In this document: piece by piece, positions 51,384 to 63,840 of the stretch
Numbering within the stretch: position 1 is the stretch's first letter
Layout: each line of letters begins with the position of its first letter
Source: Prunella strophiata
Lineage: Eukaryota > Chordata > Aves > Passeriformes > Prunellidae
DNA: 64,000 nucleotides
Assembly (NCBI GenBank): GCA_036583965.1
Contig: JAZBQD010000014.1
Coordinates: 54,565,626 to 54,629,625 of the forward strand
Direction of reading: 5' to 3'
The notes under the pieces: generated by a model
Databases searched by the model: none
The model's input: only the letters and a program-made list of their open reading frames with translations
What the model was told of the DNA's origin: nothing
Made by a program: the position numbers and the translations under genes

Positions 51384-51775
51384 TGTTCATTCTAAGAACC
51401 CTCCCTGAAGCACCACTCAATTTGGGAGGGCATCTAATTTTGTGCATTCCAGTAGGGACATAGTTCCTTGTCGTTATCAACACAGATCAAGTTACTAGTT
51501 ATATCAGCAAGCTCTGAAATGCTATCTTGCTGTAAAAAGTCCCATACCTTTTCACAAGTTCTGGTCCTTCCAGTGCTGACTCCATCCTCCTTCTTCACCA
51601 CAGCACTGCTAACTGAATTCTATCCCTTCCTAGCTTCCTGGTCCCTCCTTTTATACCACTCAAGGTCGTTGGAGGTACCTGTATCCTATTAAAGGCACAC
51701 CTATTCCAAATCTTAGTAATCAGAACAGCTGCAACTCTTTAGGGGGTGAAATTACCTTCAGTACTACCTCCCACA
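51384..51775 (-). mobile_element. Probable endogenous-retrovirus LTR
   Basis: The segment runs from TGTTCATT at 51384 to CCCACA at 51775, so both ends have the TG...CA form. The minus strand carries a clear TATAAAAGG box (complement of 51647-51655) with a purine-rich start region downstream, as in a retroviral U3/R boundary. Immediately upstream on the minus strand is a purine stretch, GAAATGAAAGGAA, in the position of a polypurine tract, which suggests a 3' LTR. No target-site duplication is seen (AACCA against ATTCC), which fits the loss of the rest of the provirus. I do not recognise the exact family. Confidence 0.5.
51647..51655 (-). promoter_or_regulatory. TATA box of the probable LTR
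   Basis: TATAAAAGG on the minus strand, inside the element at 51384-51775. It is the third LTR-like unit in the window to be read from the minus strand. Confidence 0.45.
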
Positions 51776-51925
51776 ATTCCTTTCATTTCAAGGGAACGTG
51801 AACATTGCTGCGTTCCGCGTCCATCAATATCCATCTTCCTCTCTCCAAAGCCTGACTGCCACCACCCTTTATCGGACATCTTGACAGTATAATTGGAAAC
51901 TGGTATCAGTGGGGAGGTTAATGCG
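51776..51925 (-). other. CpG-retaining flank, possible retroviral 3' internal remnant
   Basis: About 150 bp next to the U3 end of the probable LTR keep six CpG dinucleotides, unusual for this CpG-poor window. A minus-strand open frame of 46 codons (51739-51879) starts with MSDKGWWQSG and reads on into the LTR, as the last gene of a provirus often does. I do not recognise the protein. It may be a remnant of the region just before the 3' LTR, or unrelated unique sequence. Confidence 0.3.
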
Positions 51926-53501
51926 TCAGAGAAAGCAGCATTTCACCTGAGTCTTTTTTCACAACCTTTCTGTTGAAAGGTCATGCTTGTACAAGCAGAT
52001 GAAACAAGCATGTTCATCTGTTTCAACAACACTGACAGTTGTTTCTAAGTTTCTTTTTTTTGAAAGCTGCAATTATTCCCTACACTAATACAACTCTCAG
52101 TGATTTGTTTCCTTTTTAGATCTGTTGTAACATTGTATTTTAAATTTAAAACTTGTCTTATGACCAAATGGAATGCAAGGATTAGCACCAGTTATCAGTC
52201 TTTGATCAACAAAAATGTGCATAAAAAACCATCTTGAAGATCGGTGTTCTACAGATTGTACAGTGTGTGATTTCTTTTTCTATATTCAAGTTGTTTGAAG
52301 TAGCATAAGCATTTTCTTATTTAACAGAAACAAAAGATCAGAACCCAGGAACATTTTGCTGATATTTCTTTATTCTTTTTTATAATTTTGGCAATAATGA
52401 TTTGCAGTGACCAAAAGAAACTACCTGTCTGCTTTATTTATTTTTTTAAAATTTTTGGATTTAGTGTAAAGCCTGAATAATTTTACCTTTTTCTCCAGTG
52501 TTTCATTTATCAAGACATGCTATTTTTTTCCAGTATATTACTATATAAATTTTCATTATTGTAGGAATTTTATTAGTCTTTGCTGCACCTCTCTTCTGCT
52601 TAAATTACTTTTCTGATGTTAGGCATTCACAAATATAGACATTCACAAAACACATCTTTGTTTTGATTTTCTGTGTCAAGAAATGGTTACCTAACACTAT
52701 TTGGATTTAAGTTAGCTTGCATGATATGTGTCTGCTTTCAGTGTCATAACTAAAGAAACACTACTAATAGAAACTGAAATATTATCAGCAGTCAGTAACA
52801 AATTAACAGTTTTCTCCAGATCAGTGAAAGATGTTGAAATACTTATTTACTACATGTAGCGAAAACCAAAATAGAGAAATATTTACTCTGGACATTCAAT
52901 TTATATGTTGATTTCCCTTTGGATATTGAAAATCTCTTATGATATTTTTAGCATGGGTGATACCTGTGACAAAAACTTCTGCAAAAACTTCATGTTGCAC
53001 ACTTACCTTTTCTAGTAAATTTGTAATTATTAAAATGTTATTGAAGAAAATTAACAGAAAAATATTTCTTATGTTTCATAATATTTTTTCATACTCCACT
53101 TTGTAAATGTCAAAAATTTACTACTCTATAGGAATGCTTGAGACAGAAAGTGAAAACTGATAATGCATTCAAATTAGTATTAAAATTTGGGTGAAGAAAA
53201 TTTAAGCACAGATTTATATTTTCTTAGGCAGCTTGCTGTTGAGAGATGGCCTAAACCTTAGCCTAGGGGTCTTGTCTGTCCCAAATTCCTATTTTCTTTC
53301 TTTCCCTTTCCCTTTCTCCTTTCCTTTCTCTTTTTTCTGTCTCTTAATTATATAGATTCTCAGTGAAACTAAACTTTGATTGACTGCTAGAGAAAATACT
53401 GTTTGGATTTCCATGGATTATTTATTAACTAGCTAACCAAGTATTATTAACATAAGCACTTTTTCATCTTTTTCTCTACTACTCTTTTATATATTTTGCA
53501 C
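51926..53501. other. Unique AT-rich non-coding sequence
   Basis: No gene or transposon recognised. A pyrimidine tract of repeated CCTTT/TTCTTT units lies at 53288-53344. Confidence 0.5.
53288..53344 (+). repeat. Polypyrimidine tract
   Basis: About 57 bp almost entirely C and T, with repeated TTTCCC and CTTTC units. It is low-complexity DNA. Confidence 0.75.
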
Positions 53502-54072
53502 TGTTGTGGTTTAACCTCAACAACCAAGCCCCACATAGCCACTCCCTCACTCCCCCACCAGCAGGATAATGGAGTGAATCAGAAGCGTAAAAGCTAGAAA
53601 AAAATATGGGTGGGGATAAAGACAGTTTAAGGAACAACTGAGAACACAAAACAAAATAAGGAATTAATTCCCTGCTTTCCCTGGGCAGGTAGAGGTTCAG
53701 CCATCTCCAAGAGAGCAGGACACCATCACACATAATGGTGACTTGGGAAGACAAACACCATCACTCTAAATGTCCACCCCCTTCCTCCTCCTTCCCCCAG
53801 ATTTACATGCTGAACATGCATGAACATGGTCTGGAATATCCCTTTGGTAATTTGGGGTCACCTGTCCTGGCTGTGTCTCTGCCCAGCCACCCCTTGCATG
53901 CCCCACTCCCTCACCAGTGTGGCCATATGCAAAGCAGAAAAGGCCTTGGCTCTGGGTTAGCCCTGCTCAGCAATTACAAAAACATCTCTATGTTATCAAC
54001 TCAGATTCAAAACATAGCCCCATACCAGCCACTGTAAATAAAATTAATGCTACACAAGTCAAAACAAGCACA
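53502..54072 (-). mobile_element. Solo LTR of an avian ERVL-like retrovirus, complete
   Basis: A 571-bp unit with TG...CA ends. The left end TGTTGTGGTTTAACCTCAAC and the right end AAAACAAGCACA are the two termini of a very common avian LTR type. Internal landmarks are in the expected order: 'GATAAAGACAGTTTAAGG' (53617-53634), 'GGTTCAGCCATCTCC' (53694-53708), 'ACTTGGGAAGACAAAC' (53742-53757), 'GGAATATCCCTTTGG' (53832-53846), 'GTCCTGGCTGTGTC' (53864-53877), 'GCAGAAAAGGCCTTGGCTCTG' (53935-53955) and 'CATAGCCCCATACCAGCCACTG' (54013-54034). The sense strand is minus, with U3 at the right and U5 at the left. Flanks (TGCAC and GCTAT) show no clear target-site duplication. No viral gene is attached, so it is a solo LTR left by recombination. 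Confidence 0.93.
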
Positions 54073-54978
54073 GCTATCTACCAGTTTTCTTCTATCTATT
54101 ATTCATCCAGGGCAAAAAAATCCTGAAATCTGTAGGTGCTTTATTTTTCTCCCAAAATATACAGCAACTTTCGCTTTGCAGTACCCCTCATTATAATGCT
54201 TCATTACCATAAGAGCAGTATTCTTTACTGATACTGCTCTTTTGCAAGGAAAGGCACTTCCCCTACTTCACCAAGTCTGTGTATGGCACATTTAATAGTT
54301 TTGCCAAATACAGAAGTGAAACATTGTCAGCTTTGGGGAGAAAAATCCATGAAGACAGCAGCAGCAAGTACGTAAGATGGATACATGAGATATATGAAGA
54401 AGGTGGATATTATTTTTTTCCCAGTGCTTCCTCCACCATTTAAAAAATGGAGAATTGCAAGACAGTCATCTATCACTTCACATGAAACAGCTATCAGAGG
54501 GTGTATGGAGAAAGAAAGATCGTGTCAATAATGGGAAAACAGCAGACAGCAGTTGAGATTTATAACCATGAACTAGCAATGAGCTGCATAGATACTGGCT
54601 TTTCTGCCTCTCTGACAACTCATATATCTGCAATGTGTTTTCCATCTAATTGTAGGGATCCAGCTGCTCATGGCTTGTTGCAGGATTAGCTCTTGTATTT
54701 GGAATGGAAAGAGCTTAGCAGCAGAGAAGATAAAGGAAGGTGAGACAAGGGTCTAATTTGGCACTGGTGGGCAATAACAGCCACTACATGGAATATGGGG
54801 AATGAGACTCATTATCAAACCTCAAGACAAAAAACATATACAAAGGTAAAAAGAAAAACCTTAGGGGACTACTGTGTTGTTGTCTAATTACTGAATTAGG
54901 AAATAAATCTCCTATAGTACTTCCTATTTTAGGTAATGAAAATGCTTTTTTTTAATGGAAAAAAATTAAAAACTACTG

Positions 54979-54984
<6 letters not shown>

Positions 54985-55020
<36 letters not shown>
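54985..55020 (+). repeat. Poly(A) tract, 36 A
   Basis: Uninterrupted run of 36 A. No SINE, LINE or processed-pseudogene body is recognisable upstream. Confidence 0.9.
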
Positions 55021-55022
<2 letters not shown>

Positions 55023-58000
55023 TCATATAAACAAGATGAATAACCAATATCCTGTAAAGCTAAATTATGTCCCTGGTAAATCATTGAAGAAAATATTGAA
55101 AGAAAACAAATATGTGATCACTGACACAGTCATAAATTTATTTGGTGACATTACAGACATTTCAGCATGTGAAGAAAGCAGTCATGCCTACTCTCTGCAA
55201 AGGGAAAATGAGCTAGGGACACTTCTGTCTGCATTGTCACATGGAGTATTGACATTTCAATACCAACTGTCCACTCTTCTTGAAATATGAGTCTGTGAAA
55301 TATAGCATGCTAAAAGAAACAGGTAAGCATGTCTGAATTCATATCATGTTGGCCTTCAAATTAATTGAGCTAGACAATATAAACCCATTCTCCAACCAGA
55401 AGAGCTGTTTTACTCCAATCTCAGCTGTGGCAGATGAAGTAGAAGAGATGAAGCAGAAGAGATGAAGCTGTAAATTAAGGAGGAGCCAAAGCAACTGTGT
55501 GCCTTCATTAAATGAGAAGTGGCAAAGAGACTGTGGATTAAGTGTTGGAGGCCAAAGACAGTAAAGAAGTTTTTATTGTATATCAGTTTTTGGTTGCCTA
55601 GAAGAGATGTCTTTTTGGTCATTTTTTTTTTGCTGTTCCAGAGTGCAAAAGAAATCTGCTGTGGCAGAATAACCAAAGGATAAACTGTTCCTTGTGAAGA
55701 GAGGTATCTGCTCCCACACAAGAAAAAATTTCCATTTTTAAAACAGGAATAACTGTTTGAAAAGGAGAGCTCATAGGTAGACTGTATTTCTAATGTCTTT
55801 TTAGATTATTGATGAACTCTGGTATTAGAGTGCAAGGAGTCTTGATTGATCAAAACATTTAAAAAATTGCTGCAGGCAACAGTTTGCGCTTAGAGTAAAC
55901 TTGAGCTGATAAATTTATTTTTTGACTCCTAACCACTACAATTTTATGTCTTCATATCAGTGGCAGCAGTTCTGAAGTTCTTCTTCTTTGTAAAAACCCT
56001 AAATTCTGATTAACAGATGTAAACTTAACACTCAGAAGTACATTACAAGATCTTTAATTGAATTTGGAGGTCCCATTGCCAAATAAGAAAGATTTATTAG
56101 AATTAAATTATTATATTAGTCATTCCTTACAATTTGTTTAGTTCTAATCTGGCAGAATATAGACTGGGCCCCTGGAGAACAAATCCAGTCATCAGTGTGG
56201 TGAGGATAGAAAATTCTGTTGTTTCAGAGCGAGTTATTTCTGTTGTCTTGTGAATGTTGTGGCCATATGTTGTGTGTCCTGTAGTACACAGAAATTCAGA
56301 ATTTATAACCAGAAATTGTGGTTTGGGTAGTTGAAAAATCTTATGATTAGGATTCATGTAAAAAACTCTTGTTCAGTGCATCCAATAAGCATCAAAGCAT
56401 TCAGTGAAAGACTTGCAACCAGTCTCCTGGTGGTATCCTGAATTATAACATGTGTCATTCTCATGATGGAGCTTTCACTCCTTGAATAGCTCTGTCATAG
56501 CAAAATGAACTGTACGCAGCTGGAGCGGTCTGGGCTTCCCAGGCACTTGGAGTGATAAAGGTCTTTTTTGCAAATTTTTTTCTAATACTTAGGTAAGAAG
56601 GTTTTTATGATAGTGCTCAAATAACTAGGAATTCTGAGCCATGAAAGAGAACAAAATGCACACATCTGTAAAGCTGCAGTCTAATTGTGCTAAAGGATCT
56701 TTAACTCCCAGTCTTCTCAATAAGCTTTTAAATAGGATATTCATCACAGGGCTACTAAAAATAGAAATTAACAGTTCTTTTTAATTGTGTTTCACCAGAA
56801 AGATATTAACATTCTTATTTATTTTGTGCATCTCTGCTGTTTCTATTTTGTTGTAGGGGTTACAGGCAAGGAGATGTCTTGTACTCAGGTTAAGTGTTGT
56901 AAAGTTTTTTCCCGCTTCCTGAAAAATTTTCCTTCTATTTCTTTTTCTTTTCTCTTTATCAGTAATCAGCATCTATCTCCTTGAACTTCCCAATTGCACT
57001 GCTGCCTCATCACACTAAACAATATTTTCAGTGACTCTGAAAATTTGATAGTAGCAGTTTTTTTGGCAACACTTATAGGGTTATCAAAGTGTGCAGACCT
57101 CAAACAAACCTTTCAGTGGTTAGTGTTTTATAAAATTCCTACCACATAGATTTTGATTTGTGATCAGAAAATCCTCAGCTGATGGGAATCAAAATGTTAA
57201 TAAAGCATAACTTAAGGGCAATACATTTGTTGTTAATATCCACATATATCAAGAAAACTTAAGAAACTCATGGAAATTATAGACTGATTAATTAATATAT
57301 TGAATAGGTCAGTAATTGTTATTCAAATGGTATATGTGATTTTATTATTTTCTAAAATTATTTTCCATCCCCAAGTAGATTAAATCAATATAGCTCCTTA
57401 CAATAAAGTGCAATCAGAGTGGTCTTATATCACTCTCACTCTAAATGGCTCAAAACAAATGAGAATATTATCACTAAATCATCTGGATGTTTCTGTCTAA
57501 AGATATTTAAATCTGTCTAGTGTTTTATTTTGCAATATTTTTATATATGATGAAACATTGATAAGAAATATTTTCAGAGTTAAAAAAAGTCTGGAAGTTT
57601 TGGTTTTTTTGTTTTTTTTTTTTTTCTATTTGGGTTGAGAAAGCATTCCAGAATACTTTTACCTCTATTTTTTACATAATAGAGTATTATTTACTGTATT
57701 AATGAGACAACTGGCAGCATGTCAGAACACAAAAAAAGATTTTGAAAAAAATCATTTTCTCCATGACCAGCATCCATTCACTCTAATAAAGTGACTCAGA
57801 TCTTATGACCCTTAAGTCATAACAGGTTTTATTCAGGAGGTACTTGATAAGCACTTTCCCCTTCAGGCCCCACCAGTATTGTATAATTCAATTCATTGTT
57901 AAAAACAGCTTGCACACAACAATAACCTTAAAGCTAACTTGTTATATAAGCGAAGCAAGACTACATTGACCCTAGCTCTTGCTTTAAACAATAATGCGTG

Positions 58001-58351
58001 TTATAAATACAATATGTGAAGAACCTTGTACATCAGATCTTCTGCTGCAGAAAGATGGATGAGGTTACAGGCTTGTCACAAAGCTGCAAGTAAGCCAGCT
58101 CAGGACATCCCCAGTAAAATTCCTAGTCCCAACTCTGTATAACTCAAATTTGGGGATTAAGGTGGCAGAGAACATATTTCATGATGTGCCTCAGTATCCC
58201 TTTTCACACAATTTACCCCAAGTAAATTGTATTAGCAACTGTGTACTTGTGCATACACTTTCACAAAGACTCTGTTTTCATGTGTCCTTTTCTATAGGCT
58301 GAGGAGCACATCACTGCTACATGTTGACTTCACCTCCTCATGACCTCCTAA

Positions 58352-58378
58352 TTGAGGTTATCAGTCCTCTAACCTCAA
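58352..58378. other. Perfect 9-bp inverted repeat, 9-base spacer
   Basis: TTGAGGTTA at 58352-58360 and its exact reverse complement at 58370-58378 are separated by TCAGTCCTC. The surrounding 60 bp are rich in CCTC and CTCCT motifs. Confidence 0.8.
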
Positions 58379-59824
58379 CTCCTAATGAATGGAGTTATGG
58401 ACTTTCATTTAGTAAGTCTTTGTCAAGAAAGAGGTTCTAAGAGATAAGTTTACCTTTTTTGGTTGAGCCTGGAGTAATAACCAACTGTAGGAAAATGTGT
58501 GAAGAGAATGTTAATTAGCAGGAGGAGAAAAATTAAAGATATTTCACTTAATATGTTGACATTTTTATCTGGAAAATATAGCCATAAAGTCAGGTAGACA
58601 GATTGCCTTTGTAAGGGAGGTCATAGGGTTTAATTCAGTAATTTCTACATTGAGATAATAAGACAATAATGACTATGAGATATACCATGGTTCTGGTTAC
58701 TGTCTGGTTACTGTATGATTATGTGCTCAGATCACAAAACCCTGAGTTTAAGTAATGTCTGCATTTTAATTCAAACTAATATTCTGAGCTATATATGTCA
58801 TATAATTTGTTACAGATGATACTGTTTCCCATCTTTAGCAAGTACTTCTTCCTATTTATGAGAATATTTATCTGCAGTCTAGTAATTCCATAATTTATTC
58901 ATATTCTTAGATGTAAGAGTGCAGGGTTTTCCAGAAACAATGAGACAAATTTCTCAGTCCTCTACAAGAAGATAATAGAAGATAATACCTTGCTCCTTAG
59001 TAGTTATGAAATTTAGCATGAAATCATGACTTTCTGAGTATCAGCATTTGCCATACTAATCTATGGACACTGGCCAATGAGGCTTTGAGAGTTATGCATC
59101 TGATCCCTGGAAAAAAGAAATGCCAGCATTGCAAGCAACTAAAGATGACACATTCTCATATAGCTAAACTACAGAAAATTGCTATTCTCACTATAGAAAT
59201 CAGGAAAATAATCCTGATTTACTGTATTATTGAGAAAACAGTGTCAGTGAAAAGTCTTTTTAAGGATATATTTACTAAAAAATATATTTCTATTTTTATG
59301 AAGAATTAATTTATTTACTTTTAGCACTCACAGAAACAGTTTTGCTATAACTGTTAAGAAGCATTGCATGAAAGAGGCAAGAGAGATCAATTACATAACA
59401 ATTACACAGAAACTGTAAAATGTCACAGTCTGCACAGGTTTCCCCCATTTCCTGTGGAATCAGTTTTCATGATTCCCCCCCAGCTGTATTGACTAAATCT
59501 CCATTGATCACAATGTTAACTGAGACAAGTAACTTGTACAGAAATCACATTCCAGACAACAGGCAAGCTGAAAGCAGACCATACATTCTCACTCACTCTG
59601 AATGGTACTTGTATAACTGGTTCTTTCCATCTACTTCAGAAACTAAATACCCAGATGATCCATTTGCCATAAATTGTTATGCTTCTCTGCTCTTCTTCAG
59701 TACTTAGTCTTCTCCCCACCTCTGCCTATACTGCTTATAGATGGCCAACCTAACCTGGTGGAAAATTTCTGTGGAAGTCAGAAATCTCCTGCTCAAAGAA
59801 GGGGAAGCTGCCTGCAAGGCTGTG

Positions 59825-59985
59825 AAACATCCAGGCAGTTCCCAGTCCACACTGATGTGTAGGACCCTTGCTTCCTGAGTGCAGGGCTTCATATTTGTTT
59901 CTGTCAAAATTACTTGGTTTCCAGTGACTCATTCCTTCAATATTTTGGTATCCCTCTGAATGGAAATCCTCCCTTCTACTAAGAA
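59825..59985 (-). mobile_element. CR1 LINE, internal ORF2 fragment
   Basis: The plus strand is the complement of the CR1 ORF2 part downstream of the RT core: 'CCACACTGATGTGTAGGACCCTTGC', 'CTGAGTGCAGGGCTTCATATTTGTTTCTGTC', 'GTGACTCATTCCTTCAATATTTTGGTATCCCTCTGAATGG'. Neither the 3' terminus nor the 5' part is present. This is unusual because CR1 insertions normally keep their 3' end; here the 3' part has been deleted or has decayed beyond recognition. Confidence 0.75.
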
Positions 59986-62900
59986 CCACTCTCGATTATG
60001 GTGTTGTCCTGTTAGTAATGATGATGAAGTGGAATGTGAAGTGTAACTACACACCAGTTAGATTTCAAAGTGTTTTCCATTATCCTATTAAGCTTAACAG
60101 ATAAAAGAATTTTTTATCTGCCTTGTAATCCACTCAGCCTGTTCTTGTCTCACCACTTTGATTTCCGTAGTGCTATCAGAGATCCTTTAAAAAAATGTTG
60201 CTAGAGTGAAGGTAAACATACGCAGTCATCCACAGAGCCAGTCAGTTCCCATATCCTTTCTAGGTTTGGGGTGTAGCTTATAGGAGAACTTGCTCCATAA
60301 TCTTTCTAGTCACTGATGCAAACCTGAACAGTAGTTCTCTGCAACTTTCTTGACTTTTAAAATGGGAATAGCAATTTTTTTTTTTCATTTAGTTCTGTTG
60401 CAAGATATCTCTGAACCTAATTGCCCATCAGACGTGAGTAATAATTTTATATATAAATTTCTGGTTTGGTTTGTTTTCTGAAGTGGATGTGTTTCTCTAA
60501 AACTTAAAATATCCCATGGAAAGAAAAAGAATTTAAATTAATTTTTCTAGGTATGCAAAAAAAAAAAAAAAAGCAAAATCTTTTGTTTTAGATGAAGACA
60601 ACATTAAAGAATATGTGCTGCATTTCATCACAAAATTAAAGTTTCTGAAACTGTCTCACTGGCTTTTTGTTGTAACTGTAGCATAATTAAGGATTCTTCT
60701 GAAACGAAAAATTTAAGAAGTGAGTGTACAATTCAAACTAAAGCTCAGAGAAGTATGGAATTCCCTCTCAGTATGAAACAAATAATTTTCATTTAATTTG
60801 ATAAAAAATTTTACAAATAATTTCTGGGTTTTTTTCCCCAGGGTAGAAGGAAAATGATAATTTGGATCATCATTTTTTAAATTTACATTACTGAAGTGGA
60901 GATTTTTCAGTTAACAGAACGAAAAAAATTCTTTTTCTTCATTGTTTTAATGGTTATAGTATATTTTCCTCATTCAGTGTCCTTTACTCTGGAAACTGGA
61001 GTTTGCATGTAAGGTGCCCTTCTTTTTGTGTAAGCAAAAATAAATCATGTAGAGCTTGGGCAGAAGAGAATATGCACTGCATTTAGAGACACAGAATTGT
61101 ACAGCCGAAAATGCCTACCATCATAATAAGGATGGTGAGGTTATATAAAAAAAAATGCATGTAGGGGTTCATGAAGCACTTTTGTTAACACTTTTTTCAG
61201 GACATCTGAAAAGACAAAGTATACTGTCACTGATGGAAAGATCTGAAATCTAAAAATATTATTTATTCTTCCAATGACATTTTTTTGTCAGTCCAAAAAA
61301 AGGTATCATTTTTTTATATGTATCTCCATGAAAAAGGATCTTTCACAGAAGAAGTCTGTGGAGCAACGTAACTCAGTCTTATATTTTACCAGGCTATATG
61401 GAAAATGAAATCAAACTATGCCAAAAATTGTCTGATCTTGTAGAGGTAATTGCTTTTTTCTTAGTGCAGTTTTGGATTAGCAGTCATTCTGTGACTGAAA
61501 TTCCTTGAATATTGAATAACTATACATGCCTAACTCATAAGTGCAAGAGGTGTTGGTTGCCTAGGTAAGGGAAAGGCTTCTATCCTCCCTAGCAGTTTAG
61601 CTTGACTTTGATACTGAAGTGAAAGTAGAAAGTAATTAAACAAAATTTCACCTTCCATTGCCCACAGAAAAGATGCATTAAGTTCCATTCATTCATGTTG
61701 GTGATTTTCAGAACCTATTAGATTCATAGCTTTCAACTCTCAGAAATTAGAGCAGCTTGTGTAGGTAGGTACAGAAGAGAGAAGGAGAGTAGTCTGAATC
61801 AGTAAAATAACAGCTTTAGCCTTTTAGTACAGTTTGAACAAAGAAAATAACTTTTCTGAAGTTCAAAGATAAAAGGTGTTGGGAATATATAGGAGAGAAA
61901 AGGTATTAGAACATATTATGAACAGAAAGTGCCTCATCTGTTTAGAGATTGTTGTAAGGTCTCATGTTCAGTGACAGGTGACCCTTGACGCACAGTGGTG
62001 GGTGAGTAACTGCACAGCACATGCTTTACTTCCATTTATGCTGGGGGTATTCACCACTTTTCTGAAAATAAGCCTAACTTCATCTCAAGCAATGCATCTC
62101 ATTGCAACCTTATAAATATGGTGCCAAGCTCCAAATAACAGCAAAAAGCCTTGTGTGACTCTTGGTGCTGAAGGAATGAGTTGCATTGTGCATGTGCATG
62201 AAGAAAGTGTACAGCATAGAATGAAACTGAAGTGAATACTGCAAAGTTTGTGCTCCACAGGGAAAATAGCAGCTTTCTTGAACCTGATTAAAAATACTCT
62301 CACCTGTCTCATAAGACCTCATGGATCATTAATACTTCTTGTGACTTATAAATATAGTCTAGAAAAAATTTTATTTTCTCCTCAACAAAATAGCATAAAA
62401 TAAAAGAATAAGTATGGACATTACCATGTTTTAAAAGTTTGCTCAATATTTTTCATGAAAATGATGAATTATCCATTGTGCTCACATTCAGGGACTGCTC
62501 AGTAACAAATTAAAGTTGATTTTGTGTATAGGGTCTGCCATACACAAGAAGGCTGATAAAAAGAAATTTAATGATCAGCCTTCTAAGTAGTTGACAAGAA
62601 TATTACACCTGCTGTGTTGTATTAGGACTCAGTCAGTTACAACAAATCTTTCAATTAGCTTTGTTCTTCACACTTTTGCAATATTTTATGTTCTTATCAT
62701 TAAAACAGAAAAAAAAGGCAATTTAAAAATAATGTATATGCAATCATTTTATTTGGGGATATTTATTGACATAAAGTTGGATAGACTATCTTATGGCTGA
62801 TTATCAAACTAGAATGTTTTTTTTTTTTTCCCTGTGGCCACCACTTTATGTTTCATCACTCACATCTTTCATTTCAAACAAACAAACAAAACCACAAAAC

Positions 62901-63504
62901 CTTCCCAGACCTCTAGTGAGAAAAAATTCTATGGAAAAGCCAGGTGACTGCAACTACCATCAGTGTGAGTACCCAGAGAATCTGCAATAGATCTGAAATC
63001 CATGAACAGTCATGCACCTACAAAGAGGCATTTAAAAAAAATCAGTGAAGTATAAACAAAATATGAGAGGCTTTCAGGGCAGAAGTGAGGACTTTAAGCC
63101 TAGAAAAGAGGCCATGACATTTTTATTTTTATTTATTGTCCAATTATTTGGTTTCCAAAGGAGATTTTATTGTTGTAATGGTTTCTTTCCAGGCAGGTTA
63201 GACAAGATTGTTTGTGATATGGATGCAAAGGTCATGAAGCACTGAGTAAATTTTTCAAGAGCAAAGTGGTTAATTTTTCCTTATTAATAAGTTGGTGGGG
63301 AACATGAGCAAAGAGTCTATTTATTTAGCAGCTTGAGACAATGAACAAAATTGGTACTGATGGAAATTCTGAAAAAATTTCAAAGGAGGTAATATGAGAT
63401 GCTTATTTCTTTGGTACAGATCTATATGCAGTTTTGTGATGATTGGCAATAGAAAAATATTTATAGCTGATTAAAGATGTGTTATTCCATCAGTTTTGGG
63501 ATGT
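59986..63504. other. Unique AT-rich non-coding sequence
   Basis: No gene or transposon recognised. It includes the hairpin at 60098-60120 and a 17-A run at 60557-60573. Confidence 0.5.
60098..60120. other. Perfect 9-bp inverted repeat, 5-base loop
   Basis: CAGATAAAA at 60098-60106 and its exact reverse complement at 60112-60120 enclose GAATT. The arms include GATA and TATC cores, so it could also be a symmetrical binding site, but no function is shown. Confidence 0.8.
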
Positions 63505-63840
63505 CTTGTCCAGGAAAATTGTTACAAGGCCAGGAGAGGGTCTCCACAATAAGAGGCCTGAAGCATTATGTATTAAGAGAAAATGAGAACAGGACTTGTT
63601 CAGGTTTAAGAGAGGGCTAAAGGAGAGCTTTGAATTGCTATCTTCAGCAATCTGATGATAAAAAAGAAGACACAAAGGAAACCTTGGCCAGCAGTTTAAG
63701 CTTGCCCACAGAGGTTGTGAAAACTCCATCCTTAGAGACATTCAGAAGTCCATCCTTGGAGACATTCAGAACTCCGTCCTTGGAGTCATTCAGAACTCCA
63801 CCAGACAAAACCTTCAATAACCTGACCAAAGAGTCAGATG
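63505..63840 (+). mobile_element. CR1 LINE relic with internal tandem repeat
   Basis: Plus-strand CR1 ORF2 C-terminal region, heavily decayed. Landmarks are 'GAGAACAGGACTTGTTCAGG' (63585-63604), 'GAGAGGGCTAAAGGAGAGCTTTG', 'GCTATCTTCAGCAATCTGATGA', a deletion of the DRTRG region, then 'CCCACAGAGGTTGTG' (63705-63719), the tandem repeat, and 'CAGACAAAACCTTCAATAACCTG' (63802-63824). The 3' UTR end is missing or too diverged to see. A 77-codon open frame (63630-63863) runs through it but is only a relic of ORF2. Confidence 0.75.
63723..63794 (+). repeat. 24-bp minisatellite, three copies, inside CR1
   Basis: Three adjacent 24-bp units of the form ACTCCATCCTTGGAGACATT-CAGA differ at one to four bases. 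Intact CR1 has a single copy of this segment, which encodes SPSLETF-like residues. The unit length is a multiple of three, so the frame stays open and reads (T/S)PSLE(T/S)FR three times. Confidence 0.9.

Larger units (their letters stand above)
54073..59824. other. Unique AT-rich non-coding sequence
   Basis: About 5.75 kb with no recognisable gene or transposon. It contains the 36-A run at 54985-55020 and the inverted repeat at 58352-58378. A plus-strand frame of 84 codons at 55036-55290, right after the A run, has no recognisable domain. Confidence 0.5.

Noticed and set aside
55036..55290. Plus-strand frame of 84 codons just after a 36-A run
   Set aside because: Considered as a processed pseudogene, but a pseudogene body should precede its A tail, and the product is not recognisable.
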